Notes: generated from the sequence alone by a model not told the origin. Counted from the first letter of the stretch, positions 8,068 through 17,054 are shown. The stretch is DNA of 64,000 nt from Streptomyces humidus (GCF_014649655.1 NZ_BMTL01000010.1:209393-273392), one strand, 5' to 3'. Translations and numbers: made by a program.

Positions 8068-8805
8068 GTGTCGAACCGGAAGCGAACCGCCGTGCTCGCG
8101 ACTGCCGCGGCCCTGGCCGGCTCGGCGGTGCTGACGGCCGCCCCGGCGGCCATGGCCGAGGTCGTCAACGTCAACTACGGCTGCAAGACGCCCATCGGAG
8201 ACAAGAGCGCCGTCTCGCCGATCGACATCAAGGGCGTCAAGAGCGGCGACGGATACCGGATCACGATGTCCTGGCAGAAGGGTGTCTCCTCGAGCCCGGT
8301 CGAACTCGGCGCGGGCTCCATGAAGCCGAGCGCCACCATCAGGCTGGGAGGCGCGGACAGCGGCACCCTGAACGTCACGGGACCGGCCAACCAGGCCGCG
8401 ATCCCCGAGAACACCCCCATCAAGATCAGCGATCTGAGCGGCACGTACACCCCGAAGAAGAGCGGCAAGGTCACCTTCACGGCGGGCGTGCTGACCATCA
8501 GGGCGCTCGGCACGACCACCACCTGCACCCCGAGCAACACCCCCGGCCCCTCCCTGACCCTCGACGTGACCGCGTCGGGCGGGGGCTCGGGCGGTAGCTC
8601 GGGCGGGGGCACGACGGGCGGCGGTACGGCCGGGGCCTCGGACGGCGGAACCAGCGACGGCGGCTCCGGCGGGCAGCTCCCGCAGACCGGCCCCGAGGAC
8701 TCCGCGATCGCCCTCGGCACCCTCGGCGGCACCGTGCTGCTCGCGGGCGCGGCGGGCGCCCTGTGGCTGACCAGGCGCGACCAGCCGGCCCGAGCCCGCC
8801 GCTGA
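8068..8805 (+). CDS. LPXTG-type cell-wall-anchored protein, single beta domain
   Basis: A 245-residue secreted protein. It has a Sec signal peptide (about residues 1-30, ending AAPAAMA). One globular domain (about 33-165) starts YGCKTPIGDKS and ends TTTTCTP, with a cysteine near each end that could form a disulfide. A Gly/Ser/Thr-rich wall-spanning linker (about 172-208) follows, then the sorting signal LPQTG, a hydrophobic segment and the basic tail RRDQPARARR. This is a standard sortase substrate layout. The same domain occurs twice in the protein encoded at 10995. It is the first gene of a tight four-gene operon. GTG start with GAGGGGACGG upstream. I do not recognise a function for the domain. 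Confidence 0.88.
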   Translation: MSNRKRTAVLATAAALAGSAVLTAAPAAMAEVVNVNYGCKTPIGDKSAVSPIDIKGVKSGDGYRITMSWQKGVSSSPVELGAGSMKPSATIRLGGADSGTLNVTGPANQAAIPENTPIKISDLSGTYTPKKSGKVTFTAGVLTIRALGTTTTCTPSNTPGPSLTLDVTASGGGSGGSSGGGTTGGGTAGASDGGTSDGGSGGQLPQTGPEDSAIALGTLGGTVLLAGAAGALWLTRRDQPARARR

Positions 8806-8833
8806 CCCCCCCGGAGGAGTGCAGGAGCCGCCG

Positions 8834-9691
8834 ATGCCGTACGCCACCGCCCGCGTCCTGCTGCTGTTCCTGCCGCTCCTGCCGATGCTGCCCGCGTCGC
8901 CGGCAGGCGGTCCGGCAGCCCGCCCGGCCGACTGGTCGGCGTCGCCCTCCGGCGCAGGACGGCCGTCGTTCTACGCCGAGGGCACGGCCGGGACGGTGCT
9001 GCGCGACACGGTCGCCGTGACCAACCGGGGGACCGGGCCGCTGGCCGTGAGCCTGCGCGGCGCCGGTCCCGGCCTGCGGGTCGCGTTCGCCGAGGCCGCC
9101 CTCGACGTCCCCGCCCGCACCCGGGCCGAGGTGCCGTTCACGGTGACGGTTCCGGCGGACGCCCGCCCCGGCGACCGCGCCGGCCGGATCGTCGTACGGG
9201 ACTCCGCCGGACGGGAGAGCGAGGTGAGGGTGCTGATCCGGGTCGGCGGCCCCCGGCTGGCCGCGCTGACCGTCGAGCACGTGGCCGTGCGCGGCGACCG
9301 CATCACCTACGAGCTGGTCAACCGGGGCACCACCGCGCTCGTCCCGCGGCTCGCCGTGCACGCGGACGGCGTCCTGGGCGCCGTCCTGGACCGCGCCCCG
9401 CGCGTCCTGCCCGTGCGCCTGCCGCCGGGCCGTCGCCTCGCGCTGTACGAGCCGTGGCCCGACCGCCCGGCTCTGGACGCCGTCACCGTGCGGCTGACGG
9501 TCACCGCGCCCGGCGCGGCGCAGGCCACCGGGCGGGCGTCCGCGCGGTTCGTGTCCCGGGGCGCGGCGGCGGGCGCGGCGGGCGGCCTGCTGTCGGCCGC
9601 GGCCGCGGCCGCGGCCGCCGCCGTGTCCGTACGACGACGCCGGCGCGGTCCGGCCGTCACCGAAGCCGAGCCGAGGGGAGCGCTGACGTGA
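8834..9691 (+). CDS. Secreted membrane-anchored beta-sandwich protein, DUF916-like
   Basis: A 285-residue protein with a signal peptide (about 1-25), two Ig-like beta domains and a C-terminal transmembrane helix (about 238-262) followed by a basic tail, VRRRRRG. The first domain contains TVAVTNRGTGPLAVSLR and FTVTVPADARPGDRAGRIVV, a pattern typical of the DUF916/COG1470 domains that accompany WxL surface proteins in Firmicutes; this is recognition by pattern, not a search. The ATG at 8834 is chosen because AGGAG sits six bases upstream; a GTG at 8819 is possible. The stop overlaps the next gene as GTGA. Confidence 0.75.
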   Translation: MPYATARVLLLFLPLLPMLPASPAGGPAARPADWSASPSGAGRPSFYAEGTAGTVLRDTVAVTNRGTGPLAVSLRGAGPGLRVAFAEAALDVPARTRAEVPFTVTVPADARPGDRAGRIVVRDSAGRESEVRVLIRVGGPRLAALTVEHVAVRGDRITYELVNRGTTALVPRLAVHADGVLGAVLDRAPRVLPVRLPPGRRLALYEPWPDRPALDAVTVRLTVTAPGAAQATGRASARFVSRGAAAGAAGGLLSAAAAAAAAAVSVRRRRRGPAVTEAEPRGALT

Positions 9692-10998
9692 GAGGCGAGT
9701 TGCGGATCACGGCGCCGGCGCCGGTCCTGCTCCTCCTGCTGCTGTCGCTGGTCTTGTCGGCCGCCCCGGCTCCGGCCGCGGCCGCCGACCGGCCGGCGGT
9801 GAAGGTGTCGGCGGCGCAGGCGGGCACGGGCGGCTCGATCACCGTGAGCGGCACCGGCTGGCGGCCGCGCACGTTGCTGATGCTGCTGGTCTGCGGTCAG
9901 GCGACGCCGGGCCGGGGTGTGATCGGCGGCACCAACTCCTGTGCCAACGCGGACGGGCGAGCCGTCACCACCGACGCCGACGGCCGCTTCAGCCGGGCGC
10001 TGCCGGTGACCGAGCCGCCCGCGCCCTGCCCCTGTGTGGTGCACGTGGCCGCCGCCACCGGTGCGAAGGCGCAGGCCGACGCGGCGTTCCAGGTGGCCGG
10101 GCACCCGGTCCGACCGCTGCCGGCGCAGACGGGCGGCGGACGTCTGTCCGTGCTCACCGACACCCGGCTGGACGGCTCCTCGGGCCTGCTGACCTGGTTC
10201 GGGGCGCCGCCCGCGCGCACGCTGACCTTCACCGTCGGCAACGTCGGCACCGGCGCCGTGAAGGACCCCGTGTTCCAGGTCGGCGCCGCGCACGGGGTGT
10301 TCGCCCCGCAGTGGGACGAACGGCGGTGGCGCGGCACGATCGCCCCCGGCGGGAAGGCCCGCGTCGAACTGCCCGTCGAACTGGCCGCGGGCGCGCACGG
10401 CGACTACACGGTCTCCCTGAAGTACGGCGGGAAGGTCCTCGCCGAGCAGCCGTGGGGCGTGGGCCGGCCGTGGGGCGTGACCCTGTTCTGGATCCTGCTC
10501 TGCCTGGTCGTCCCGGCGGCGGTGTTCCGCGCCGGGCTGGCGGTGGTGGACCGGGTGCGCCCGCGCCGTCCGGCCCGCCGGCCCTCCCGTGCCGCCGCCT
10601 CCGCCCCGGTGCTCGGGCGCAGGCGGAGCACGGGGGCGCGGACCCCGCAGGCCGGGGCACCCGCGCCGAACACGACGCTGCCGTGGTTCACCCCGGACAC
10701 CGGTCCGGACACCGGTGCGGGCCCCGCGGCACGGCTCCTCTCCGCACCACGGGAGGACCGGCCGACGGCCCCCGGTCCCACGGCTCCGACGACGCCGACG
10801 GCTCTCACGGGCCCTGCGCCCCCCACGACTTCGACGGATTCCGCGGGCGGGCCGGATCCCACGGGCGCGACGGATTCCGTGAGCCCGACCACTCCGACGG
10901 GCCCGGCGGCTTCGACGACCTGGACCGCTCCCACGGGTCCGACGAGTCCGACGACTCCCCCTCGACCCCACGACTCCGGCAGGAAGGGATCCACGTGA
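9688..10998 (+). CDS. Secreted membrane protein with neocarzinostatin-like domain and Pro/Thr-rich tail
   Basis: A 436-residue protein. After a signal peptide (about 1-33) a domain (about 35-140) reads VKVSAAQAGTGGSITVSGTGW with later CGQ, NSCAN, DADGRF and CPCVV, resembling the Ig-like fold of the neocarzinostatin family with paired cysteines. A second beta domain (about 150-255) has TLTFTVGNVGTGAVKDPVF. A transmembrane helix (about 263-290) is followed by a basic stretch and a long Pro/Thr/Ala/Gly tail predicted to be cytoplasmic. GTG start at 9688 overlaps the previous stop; GAGGGGAG lies upstream. The stop overlaps the next gene by four bases. No enzymatic motif is visible. Confidence 0.72.
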   Translation: MRGELRITAPAPVLLLLLLSLVLSAAPAPAAAADRPAVKVSAAQAGTGGSITVSGTGWRPRTLLMLLVCGQATPGRGVIGGTNSCANADGRAVTTDADGRFSRALPVTEPPAPCPCVVHVAAATGAKAQADAAFQVAGHPVRPLPAQTGGGRLSVLTDTRLDGSSGLLTWFGAPPARTLTFTVGNVGTGAVKDPVFQVGAAHGVFAPQWDERRWRGTIAPGGKARVELPVELAAGAHGDYTVSLKYGGKVLAEQPWGVGRPWGVTLFWILLCLVVPAAVFRAGLAVVDRVRPRRPARRPSRAAASAPVLGRRRSTGARTPQAGAPAPNTTLPWFTPDTGPDTGAGPAARLLSAPREDRPTAPGPTAPTTPTALTGPAPPTTSTDSAGGPDPTGATDSVSPTTPTGPAASTTWTAPTGPTSPTTPPRPHDSGRKGST

Positions 10999-12314
10999 GT
11001 GAGAGAGCCATGCCACCCGAGCGGGCCCCCGCGCGCAGGCGGGCGGCGGCCGCGGGCGCCGCCGTCATGCTCACCGGGGCGGCCGTCCTGCTGGGCGTGA
11101 CCGCCGGTCAGGCGCAGGCGGCCGAGGTGGCCTACGCCACCAAGTGCGTGCCGCCCTCGGGCATCGGCCTGCCCGACGTCGAGGGCACCACGAAGGTCGA
11201 GATCAGCGCGCCGGCCACGGCGAAGGTCGGCGACACCGTCGACGTCGTCTGGAAGTTCACGCAGGCCGCGTCCAGGAACCCCGACATCATCGACCTGCCG
11301 GCGAACTCCGTTCAGCCGTCCGGCACCCTCAAGGCGGCGGGCGCGCAGACCGCCGACATCGCGATGCAGGGGCCGCGCGAGAACCCGGCGATCCCCAAGG
11401 GCGGCGCGATGACGCTGTCCGACATGAAGGGCTCGCTGAAGCTGACGGCGGCCGGACAGGTGACGCTGACGCCGGACGCGTACGTCGTCAACGCGCTGTC
11501 GACGGACACCGAGTGCGCGCCGACGCAGGCCGTCCAGCCGTCGGCGACCATCACGGTGACGGCCGGCGGGGGGAGTCCGGGTTCGCCGAGCGGCAGCCCC
11601 TCGCAGAGCGGGTCGTCGACGCCCTCGCCGCCCGGCGGGTCCGGGACGCCTTCGTCGTCCGCCTCGTCGCCGGGCGGCGGCTCCGGGCAGACGGACTTCA
11701 CCGGCAAGACCGTCGACATCCCCTACACCTGCCAGTCGCCCATCGGCGAGAAGCGGGCCACCTCGCCTGTGCAGATCAACGCCCGGAAGAACGGCGGGAG
11801 TTACGGCCTGACCGTGCAGTTCAAGAAGTCGGTCATGAACAGCCCGGTCGACATCCCGGCCAACTCCGTGAAGCCGTCGATGCAGATCACCCTGGGCGGC
11901 TCGGACAAGGGCTCGGTGAAGGTGACGGGCCCGACCAACCCGGCCCCCGTCAAACAGGGGGCCCCGATCGAGATCCCCGACCTGACCGGCACGTACAAGC
12001 CCGGCGCGACCGGTGAGTCGACGCTCTCGCCGGGGGTCCTCGTCATCGAGGCCCTGGGCACGACCACCACGTGCACCCCGGACAGCACGGCGGTCTCCCT
12101 GACGCTGAACACCGAGGAGCAGGCCGGCGGCGCGTCGGGCGGCGGCTCGTCGTCCTCGTCCTCCGGCGGCGCGGCGGCCACCGGGGGCGGCGGGCTCGCG
12201 GAGACGGGCTCCGGCGACCACGGCGCGCTGAAGGCCCTGGGCCTGGTCGCGGGCACGGCGGTGCTGCTGGGCGGAGCGGTGTTCACGTTCCTGCCGGGCA
12301 GAAGGACCCGCTGA
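10995..12314 (+). CDS. LAXTG-type cell-wall-anchored protein with two beta domains
   Basis: A 439-residue secreted protein. The signal peptide (about 1-42) ends QAQA. The first domain (about 44-190) starts YATKCVPPSGIG. After a Ser/Pro/Gly linker comes a second domain (about 240-362, YTCQSPIGEKRATSP to TTTTCTPDS) that is clearly homologous to the single domain of the protein at 8068. A Ser/Gly linker leads to LAETG, a hydrophobic helix and GRRTR. LAXTG is the motif recognised by class E sortases of actinobacteria. Each domain carries two cysteines. The GTG start overlaps the previous stop (GTGA), so all four genes are probably co-translated. A strong terminator follows directly. Confidence 0.88.
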   Translation: MSERAMPPERAPARRRAAAAGAAVMLTGAAVLLGVTAGQAQAAEVAYATKCVPPSGIGLPDVEGTTKVEISAPATAKVGDTVDVVWKFTQAASRNPDIIDLPANSVQPSGTLKAAGAQTADIAMQGPRENPAIPKGGAMTLSDMKGSLKLTAAGQVTLTPDAYVVNALSTDTECAPTQAVQPSATITVTAGGGSPGSPSGSPSQSGSSTPSPPGGSGTPSSSASSPGGGSGQTDFTGKTVDIPYTCQSPIGEKRATSPVQINARKNGGSYGLTVQFKKSVMNSPVDIPANSVKPSMQITLGGSDKGSVKVTGPTNPAPVKQGAPIEIPDLTGTYKPGATGESTLSPGVLVIEALGTTTTCTPDSTAVSLTLNTEEQAGGASGGGSSSSSSGGAAATGGGGLAETGSGDHGALKALGLVAGTAVLLGGAVFTFLPGRRTR

Positions 12315-12321
12315 GTCCCGG

Positions 12322-12370
12322 GACGGGGGAGGGGCGGCGCACCCGCTGGGTGCGCCGCCCCTCCCCCGTC
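12322..12370. terminator. Very strong bidirectional terminator
   Basis: Arms 12322-12344 and 12348-12370 are complementary over 23 bases with a three-base loop. It lies between the convergent surface operon and POT transporter gene. Confidence 0.88.
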
Positions 12371-12381
12371 GTGAGCAGACG

Positions 12382-13878
12382 TCAGTTGACGTCGCCCATC
12401 AGTTCCTTGACCTTCCTGCGGTACATCCACACCGCGCCGCCGGCGGCGACGGCGAGCACGGCCTCCAGAGCCACGATCCCCGTCTTGTTGAGGTCGACGC
12501 CGGCGATGGAGAGCAGCCCGGTCGTGGCGTCACCGGCGGTGACGGCCAGGAACCAGACGCCCATCATCTGCGAGGCGTACTTGGCGGGAGCCATCTTCGT
12601 GGTGACCGACAGGCCGACCGGGGAGAGGGTCAGCTCGCCCACGGTCTGCACGAAGTAGATCGCCGCCAGCCACAGCGCGGCCGCCTTGTGACCGCCCTCG
12701 GCGATCGACAGCGGGGCGAGGAAGAGGAAGAAGGACGCGCCGACCAGCACGAGGCCCGTCGCGAACTTCACCGCGGTGCTCGGCTCCTTGCCGCGCCGGG
12801 CCAGCGCGAGCCAGGCCCAGGCGAAGAGCGGGGCCAGCGCCATGATCAGGACCGGGTTGACCGACTGGTACCAGGAGACCGGGAAGTTCCAGCCGAGGAC
12901 GCTGTTCTTCGCCGAGGACTCCGCGAACAGGGAGAGCGTCGAACCGCCCTGGTCGTAGATCATCCAGAACACGGCCGCGGCGACGAAGAACCAGATGTAC
13001 GCCGTCAGCTTGGACTGCTCGGCCCGGTCCAGCTCCCGGTCCCGCTTCATCCGGGCGATGACGAGAACCGGGATGACCAGGCCGGCCACGGTGATCGGGA
13101 CCAGCAGCCAGTTCAGCGTGTAGACGCCGGAGACGCCCACGACGGCGTAGAAGACGAGGGCGACGGCCGCCCAGAACGCGGCCTTGCGCAGCGTGGCCGC
13201 CTTCTCCCGCGCGGACAGCGGCGTGGGGACCACGTCCGAGCGCGGGCTCAGGTGACGGCCGCCGAGCAGGAACTGGACCAGGCCCAGACCCATGCCGAGC
13301 GCCGCGAGCGCGAAGCCCAGGTGCCAGTCGACGTTCTCGCCGAGGGTGCCGATGACCAGCGGAGCGGCGAACGCGCCCAGGTTGATGCCGATGTAGAACA
13401 GCGTGAAGCCGCCGTCACGGCGCGGGTCGTCGGGACCGTCGTAGAGGTGGCCGACCATCGTGGAGATGTTGGCCTTCAGCAGACCGGAGCCGACGGCGAC
13501 CAGACCGAGGCCCGCGAAGAAGGTGCCGGCGTACGGCAGCGCGAGGGTCAGGTGGCCGAGCATGATGATCGCGCCGGCGACGGCGACGGTCCTGCGGGGG
13601 CCGAGCACGCGGTCCGCGAACCAGCCGCCCGGGAGGGCGAGCAGGTACACGAGCGACAGGTAGACCGAGTAGATCGCGGTCGCCGTCGCGGCGCTGAGGT
13701 GCAGGCCGCCGGGGGCGACCAGGTACAGCGGGAGCAGGGCCCTCATGCCGTAGTAGGAGAACCGCTCCCACATCTCGGTCATGAAGAGAGTGGCCAGTCC
13801 GCGGGGGTGGCCGAAGAAGGTCTTCCCGGAGCCGGGGGTGTCCGGGCGGACCGGGTCCTTCGTCAGGCTGGACGCCAT
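12382..13878 (-). CDS. POT/PTR2-family proton-dependent oligopeptide transporter
   Basis: A 498-residue, roughly 12-14 helix major facilitator protein. The PTR family signatures are present: EMWERFSYYGMRALLPLYL in the first helix, carrying the ExxERFxYYG motif, and FYIGINLGAF near residue 160. It would import di- and tripeptides with protons. ATG at 13878 with AAGGA five bases upstream; the open frame further 5' is Arg/Pro-rich and not part of the family. It is transcribed away from a two-component system across a 522-base gap. That gap holds an RNA hairpin followed by a U tract on this strand, a candidate attenuator for this gene. Confidence 0.93.
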   Translation of the reverse strand: MASSLTKDPVRPDTPGSGKTFFGHPRGLATLFMTEMWERFSYYGMRALLPLYLVAPGGLHLSAATATAIYSVYLSLVYLLALPGGWFADRVLGPRRTVAVAGAIIMLGHLTLALPYAGTFFAGLGLVAVGSGLLKANISTMVGHLYDGPDDPRRDGGFTLFYIGINLGAFAAPLVIGTLGENVDWHLGFALAALGMGLGLVQFLLGGRHLSPRSDVVPTPLSAREKAATLRKAAFWAAVALVFYAVVGVSGVYTLNWLLVPITVAGLVIPVLVIARMKRDRELDRAEQSKLTAYIWFFVAAAVFWMIYDQGGSTLSLFAESSAKNSVLGWNFPVSWYQSVNPVLIMALAPLFAWAWLALARRGKEPSTAVKFATGLVLVGASFFLFLAPLSIAEGGHKAAALWLAAIYFVQTVGELTLSPVGLSVTTKMAPAKYASQMMGVWFLAVTAGDATTGLLSIAGVDLNKTGIVALEAVLAVAAGGAVWMYRRKVKELMGDVN

Positions 13879-14400
13879 GTCGTTCCTTGCTGCTCGGGAC
13901 GCGCTGCACTTGCGCGGTGCGCGCCCGGTGGGGGGCGGCCGGCACCGGCGGACCGCCTCGTCCACCCCTACGCCCGGGGGAGTCCGCTCCGGGTCGCGAA
14001 GCGGTGGACGGCGGTCGCCGGGATCCACGCCCCCTCGCGTCGGGGGCCCGGCCACAGGTCATTCCTTCCGGGGCCGGCGGGAACCGGCCCGCACACAAAA
14101 GAGACCCTCGGCGTCAAGCCGACCGCCAAAGGTCCCTGTGTACTACAGGCGTTCTTTCACCATACGGCAGCACAATGCCTGATATGGAAGGACTTGAGAC
14201 GCGAATCACAGGTGATCATGGAACCCTGGCGGCGTTCCGAAGGTCCATACCATCCTGTCATCCCTCGACCACAGGTCCGTACCAGGATCGACGACGGCCC
14301 GGTCCCCGCCCGGCGCCCCGACTGTCCGGCATGTCCCTGGGTAAGAAACAGCGTCGTCGATCACACTTCGACCCCTGCTCGCGCGGACTACCATCAGCTC
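13879..14400. other. 522-base divergent intergenic region
   Basis: No gene seen. The region separates the divergent POT and response regulator genes and so contains both promoters. On the minus strand it holds the hairpin plus U tract at 14099-14134. The response regulator ATG has no clear Shine-Dalgarno sequence upstream (atcagctc). Confidence 0.6.
14099..14134 (-). promoter_or_regulatory. Candidate leader terminator/attenuator upstream of the POT gene
   Basis: Read on the minus strand, 14134-14124 (gaccuuuggcg) pairs with 14113-14103 (cgccgaggguc) through 11 base pairs, two of them G-U. The ten-base loop is followed by cucuuuugug. On the plus strand the G-U pairs become C-A mismatches, so the structure is specific to the minus-strand transcript. 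It lies about 220 bases before the transporter start codon. Confidence 0.55.
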
Positions 14401-15078
14401 ATGACCCGTGTACTGCTCGCCGAGGACGACGCGTCCATCTCGGAGCCGCTGGCCCGCGCCCTGCGCCGGGAAGGCTACGAGGTCGAGGTGCGCGAGGACG
14501 GCCCCACCGCACTCGACGCCGGAATGCAGGGCGGTGTCGACCTGGTCGTCCTGGACCTCGGTCTGCCCGGCATGGACGGCCTGGAGGTGGCGCGCCGGCT
14601 GCGCTCCGAGGGCCACGCCATCCCGATCCTCATCCTGACCGCGCGCGCCGACGAAGTGGACACCGTCGTCGGCCTGGACGCGGGCGCCGACGACTACGTC
14701 ACCAAGCCCTTCCGGCTGGCCGAACTGCTCGCCCGGGTCCGGGCCCTGCTGCGGCGCGGCGCGTCCGAGCCCCAGCAGCCGCCCGCCACGCACGGCGTGC
14801 GCATCGACGTCGAGTCGCACCGCGCCTGGATGGGCGACGAGGAACTCCAGCTCACCGCCAAGGAGTTCGACCTGCTGCGGGTCCTGGTGCGCGACGCGGG
14901 CCGGGTCGTCACCCGCGACCAGCTGATGCGCGAGGTCTGGGACACCACCTGGTGGTCGTCGACCAAGACCCTGGACATGCACATCTCCTGGCTGCGCAAG
15001 AAGCTCGGCGACGACGCGGCCAACCCCCGCTACATCGCCACGGTGCGTGGAGTGGGCTTCCGCTTCGAGAAGAGCTGA
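14401..15078 (+). CDS. OmpR-family response regulator
   Basis: A 225-residue two-domain regulator. The receiver domain (1-120) has acidic residues DD at 9-10, the phospho-acceptor Asp52 in LDLGLPG, and Lys102 in DDYVTKPF. The winged-helix DNA-binding domain (about 130-223) carries LTAKEFDLLRVLV and TLDMHISWLRKKLGDD. The partner kinase gene starts 159 bases downstream on the same strand. The proteins regulated cannot be told from sequence; the divergent peptide transporter gene is an obvious candidate. Confidence 0.95.
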   Translation: MTRVLLAEDDASISEPLARALRREGYEVEVREDGPTALDAGMQGGVDLVVLDLGLPGMDGLEVARRLRSEGHAIPILILTARADEVDTVVGLDAGADDYVTKPFRLAELLARVRALLRRGASEPQQPPATHGVRIDVESHRAWMGDEELQLTAKEFDLLRVLVRDAGRVVTRDQLMREVWDTTWWSSTKTLDMHISWLRKKLGDDAANPRYIATVRGVGFRFEKS

Positions 15079-15237
15079 CTGCTCCGCAGGGCTCGGCCGG
15101 ACGACGCGCGTCACCGTCGACCCGGCTTGTGCGGGATGCGCGTCCCCGGGCCGGTGGGGGCCGGTCGCGCAGTTCCCCGCGCCCCCTGAGGGCGCTGTGC
15201 AAACCGCTCTCGACACGTCACCGCCCCGGAGGGCACC

Positions 15238-16512
15238 GTGCGTCGCCGTCTGATCCAGTCCACGCTCGCCGTCGTGCTCGTCGTCATCGCCGTGTTCGGG
15301 GTGTCCCTCGTCATCGTCGAGACCCGCACGATCAGCAACAGCGCCCAGGAACGGGTGGACTCCGAGGCCCTGCGGCTGGCCAGCATCGTGGACAGCCGCC
15401 TGGTGGGCGCGGAGGACGTCACCTCCGCGATACTGCGCGACCAGGTCACCCAGGACCGTTACGCCGAGATCAGGATCCCCGGCCGGCCCGTCATCGAGGT
15501 CGGCGTCCGGCCCGAGGGCGACGTCATCAGGTCGACGGCGCAGGGGGAGGAGGGCGAGACCGTCCTGGTCCAGGAACCGCGCTCCACGGTGACCCGGGAG
15601 GTCGGCCGCACCCTGCTGATCATCGCCCTGGTCGCGCTGCTCGCGGTGATCGCGGCCGTGCTGCTGGCCATCCGCCAGGCGAACCGCCTCGCCTCACCCC
15701 TCACCGACCTCGCGGAGACCGCCGAACGCCTGGGCTCGGGCGACCCGCGCCCCCGCCACAAGCGGTACGCCGTCCCCGAGCTGGACCGGGTGGCCGACGT
15801 CCTCGACGCCTCCGCGGAGCGCATCGCGCGCATGCTCACCGCCGAACGCCGTCTCGCGGCGGACGCCTCCCACCAGCTGCGCACCCCCCTGACGGCCCTG
15901 TCCATGCGGCTGGAGGAGATCACCCTCACCGACGACCCGGACACCGTGAAGGAGGAGGCCACGATCGCGCTGACGCAGGTGGAGCGGCTGACGGACGTCG
16001 TGGAACGCCTCCTGACCAACGCCCGCGACCCGCGCACCGGCTCCGCGGTCACCTTCGACCTCGACGAGGTCATCCAGCAGCAGCTCGCCGAGTGGCGCCC
16101 CGCCTACCGGGGCGTGGGCCGGGCCATCGTCAGCTCCGGCAAACGCCATCTGCGCGCGGTGGGCACCCCCGGCGCGGTCGCCCAGGTGCTGGCCGCCCTG
16201 ATCGAGAACTCGCTGATGCACGGCGGCGGCACGGTCGCGCTGCGCACCCGGGTCACCGGCAACCAGGCCGTGGTCGAGGTGACGGACGAGGGCCCCGGCG
16301 TCCCCGCCGACCTGGGAGCGCGCATCTTCGAGCGGACGATCAGCGGCCGCAACTCCACGGGCATCGGCCTGGCGGTCGCCCGGGACCTGGCCGAGGCAGA
16401 CGGCGGCCGGCTCGAGATGCTCCAGGCCCAGCCCCCGGTCTTCGGTCTGTTCCTGTCCCGCACGGCGCCGCAGAAGCGCACGACGCCGGACGAGGGTCCC
16501 ACGGTCCGCTGA
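15238..16512 (+). CDS. Membrane sensor histidine kinase
   Basis: A 424-residue kinase. Transmembrane helices at about 4-27 and 124-146 bracket an extracytoplasmic sensor loop of roughly 95 residues. A HAMP-like segment follows, then the dimerisation box ASHQLRTPLTAL (His212), the N box ALIENSLMHGG, G1 DEGPGVP and G2 STGIGLAVARDLAE. It should phosphorylate the response regulator encoded just upstream. GTG start with GGAGGGCACC directly before it. Its 3' end faces the gtrA-type gene across 26 bases. Confidence 0.95.
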   Translation: MRRRLIQSTLAVVLVVIAVFGVSLVIVETRTISNSAQERVDSEALRLASIVDSRLVGAEDVTSAILRDQVTQDRYAEIRIPGRPVIEVGVRPEGDVIRSTAQGEEGETVLVQEPRSTVTREVGRTLLIIALVALLAVIAAVLLAIRQANRLASPLTDLAETAERLGSGDPRPRHKRYAVPELDRVADVLDASAERIARMLTAERRLAADASHQLRTPLTALSMRLEEITLTDDPDTVKEEATIALTQVERLTDVVERLLTNARDPRTGSAVTFDLDEVIQQQLAEWRPAYRGVGRAIVSSGKRHLRAVGTPGAVAQVLAALIENSLMHGGGTVALRTRVTGNQAVVEVTDEGPGVPADLGARIFERTISGRNSTGIGLAVARDLAEADGGRLEMLQAQPPVFGLFLSRTAPQKRTTPDEGPTVR

Positions 16513-16538
16513 GTCCGGACGGGCGGCGCCGACGGGTC

Positions 16539-17054
16539 TCAGCTCACGCGCTCCGTGGTCCTGGGCTCCGGCCGCCGGGACTGCTCCGCCACCGTCAGAA
16601 AGCTCTCCGCGTCGGCCACGGCCTCCTTCGCGGGCAGCGTCCGGAACACCCACGTCCGGTACGACCAGAACCGGAACAGGGTCGCGATGCCGATGCCGAG
16701 GAACTTGAACACGTTGCTCTGCAGCGGGCTGTCCCAGCCGAACCAGTAGGTCGCCGCGTACAGCAGCCCGTTCTCGATCACCAGGCCCACCACGCTGAAC
16801 AGCAGGAACAGCGTGAGTTCCCTGGTGCGGCCGTTCTTCTCGCGGTCACGGTAGGTGAAGTAGCGGAACCCGACGTAGTTGAAGGCGATCGCCACGACCG
16901 TCGCGATGACGCTGGCCCGCACCACCTGCAGGTCGGTCACATGCCGGACGGCGTTGAAGACGCCGAGGTTCACCAGCAGGCCCGCTCCGCCCACGGCTCC
17001 GAACTTCGCCAGCTCACGGATGAGCCTCTTCAGCCCCGAGGAACCATGCGCCAT
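16539..17054 (-). CDS. GtrA-family membrane protein
   Basis: A 171-residue protein with four predicted transmembrane helices. Typical GtrA sequence is visible: KFGAVGGAGLLVNLGVFN in the first helix, IAFNYVGFRYFTYRD, and FRFWSYRTWVF near the last helix. GtrA proteins are thought to help move polyprenyl-phosphate-linked sugars across the membrane for glycosylation of wall polymers. It is convergent with the histidine kinase and divergent from purK. The C-terminal 30 residues are charged. Confidence 0.9.
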   Translation of the reverse strand: MAHGSSGLKRLIRELAKFGAVGGAGLLVNLGVFNAVRHVTDLQVVRASVIATVVAIAFNYVGFRYFTYRDREKNGRTRELTLFLLFSVVGLVIENGLLYAATYWFGWDSPLQSNVFKFLGIGIATLFRFWSYRTWVFRTLPAKEAVADAESFLTVAEQSRRPEPRTTERVS

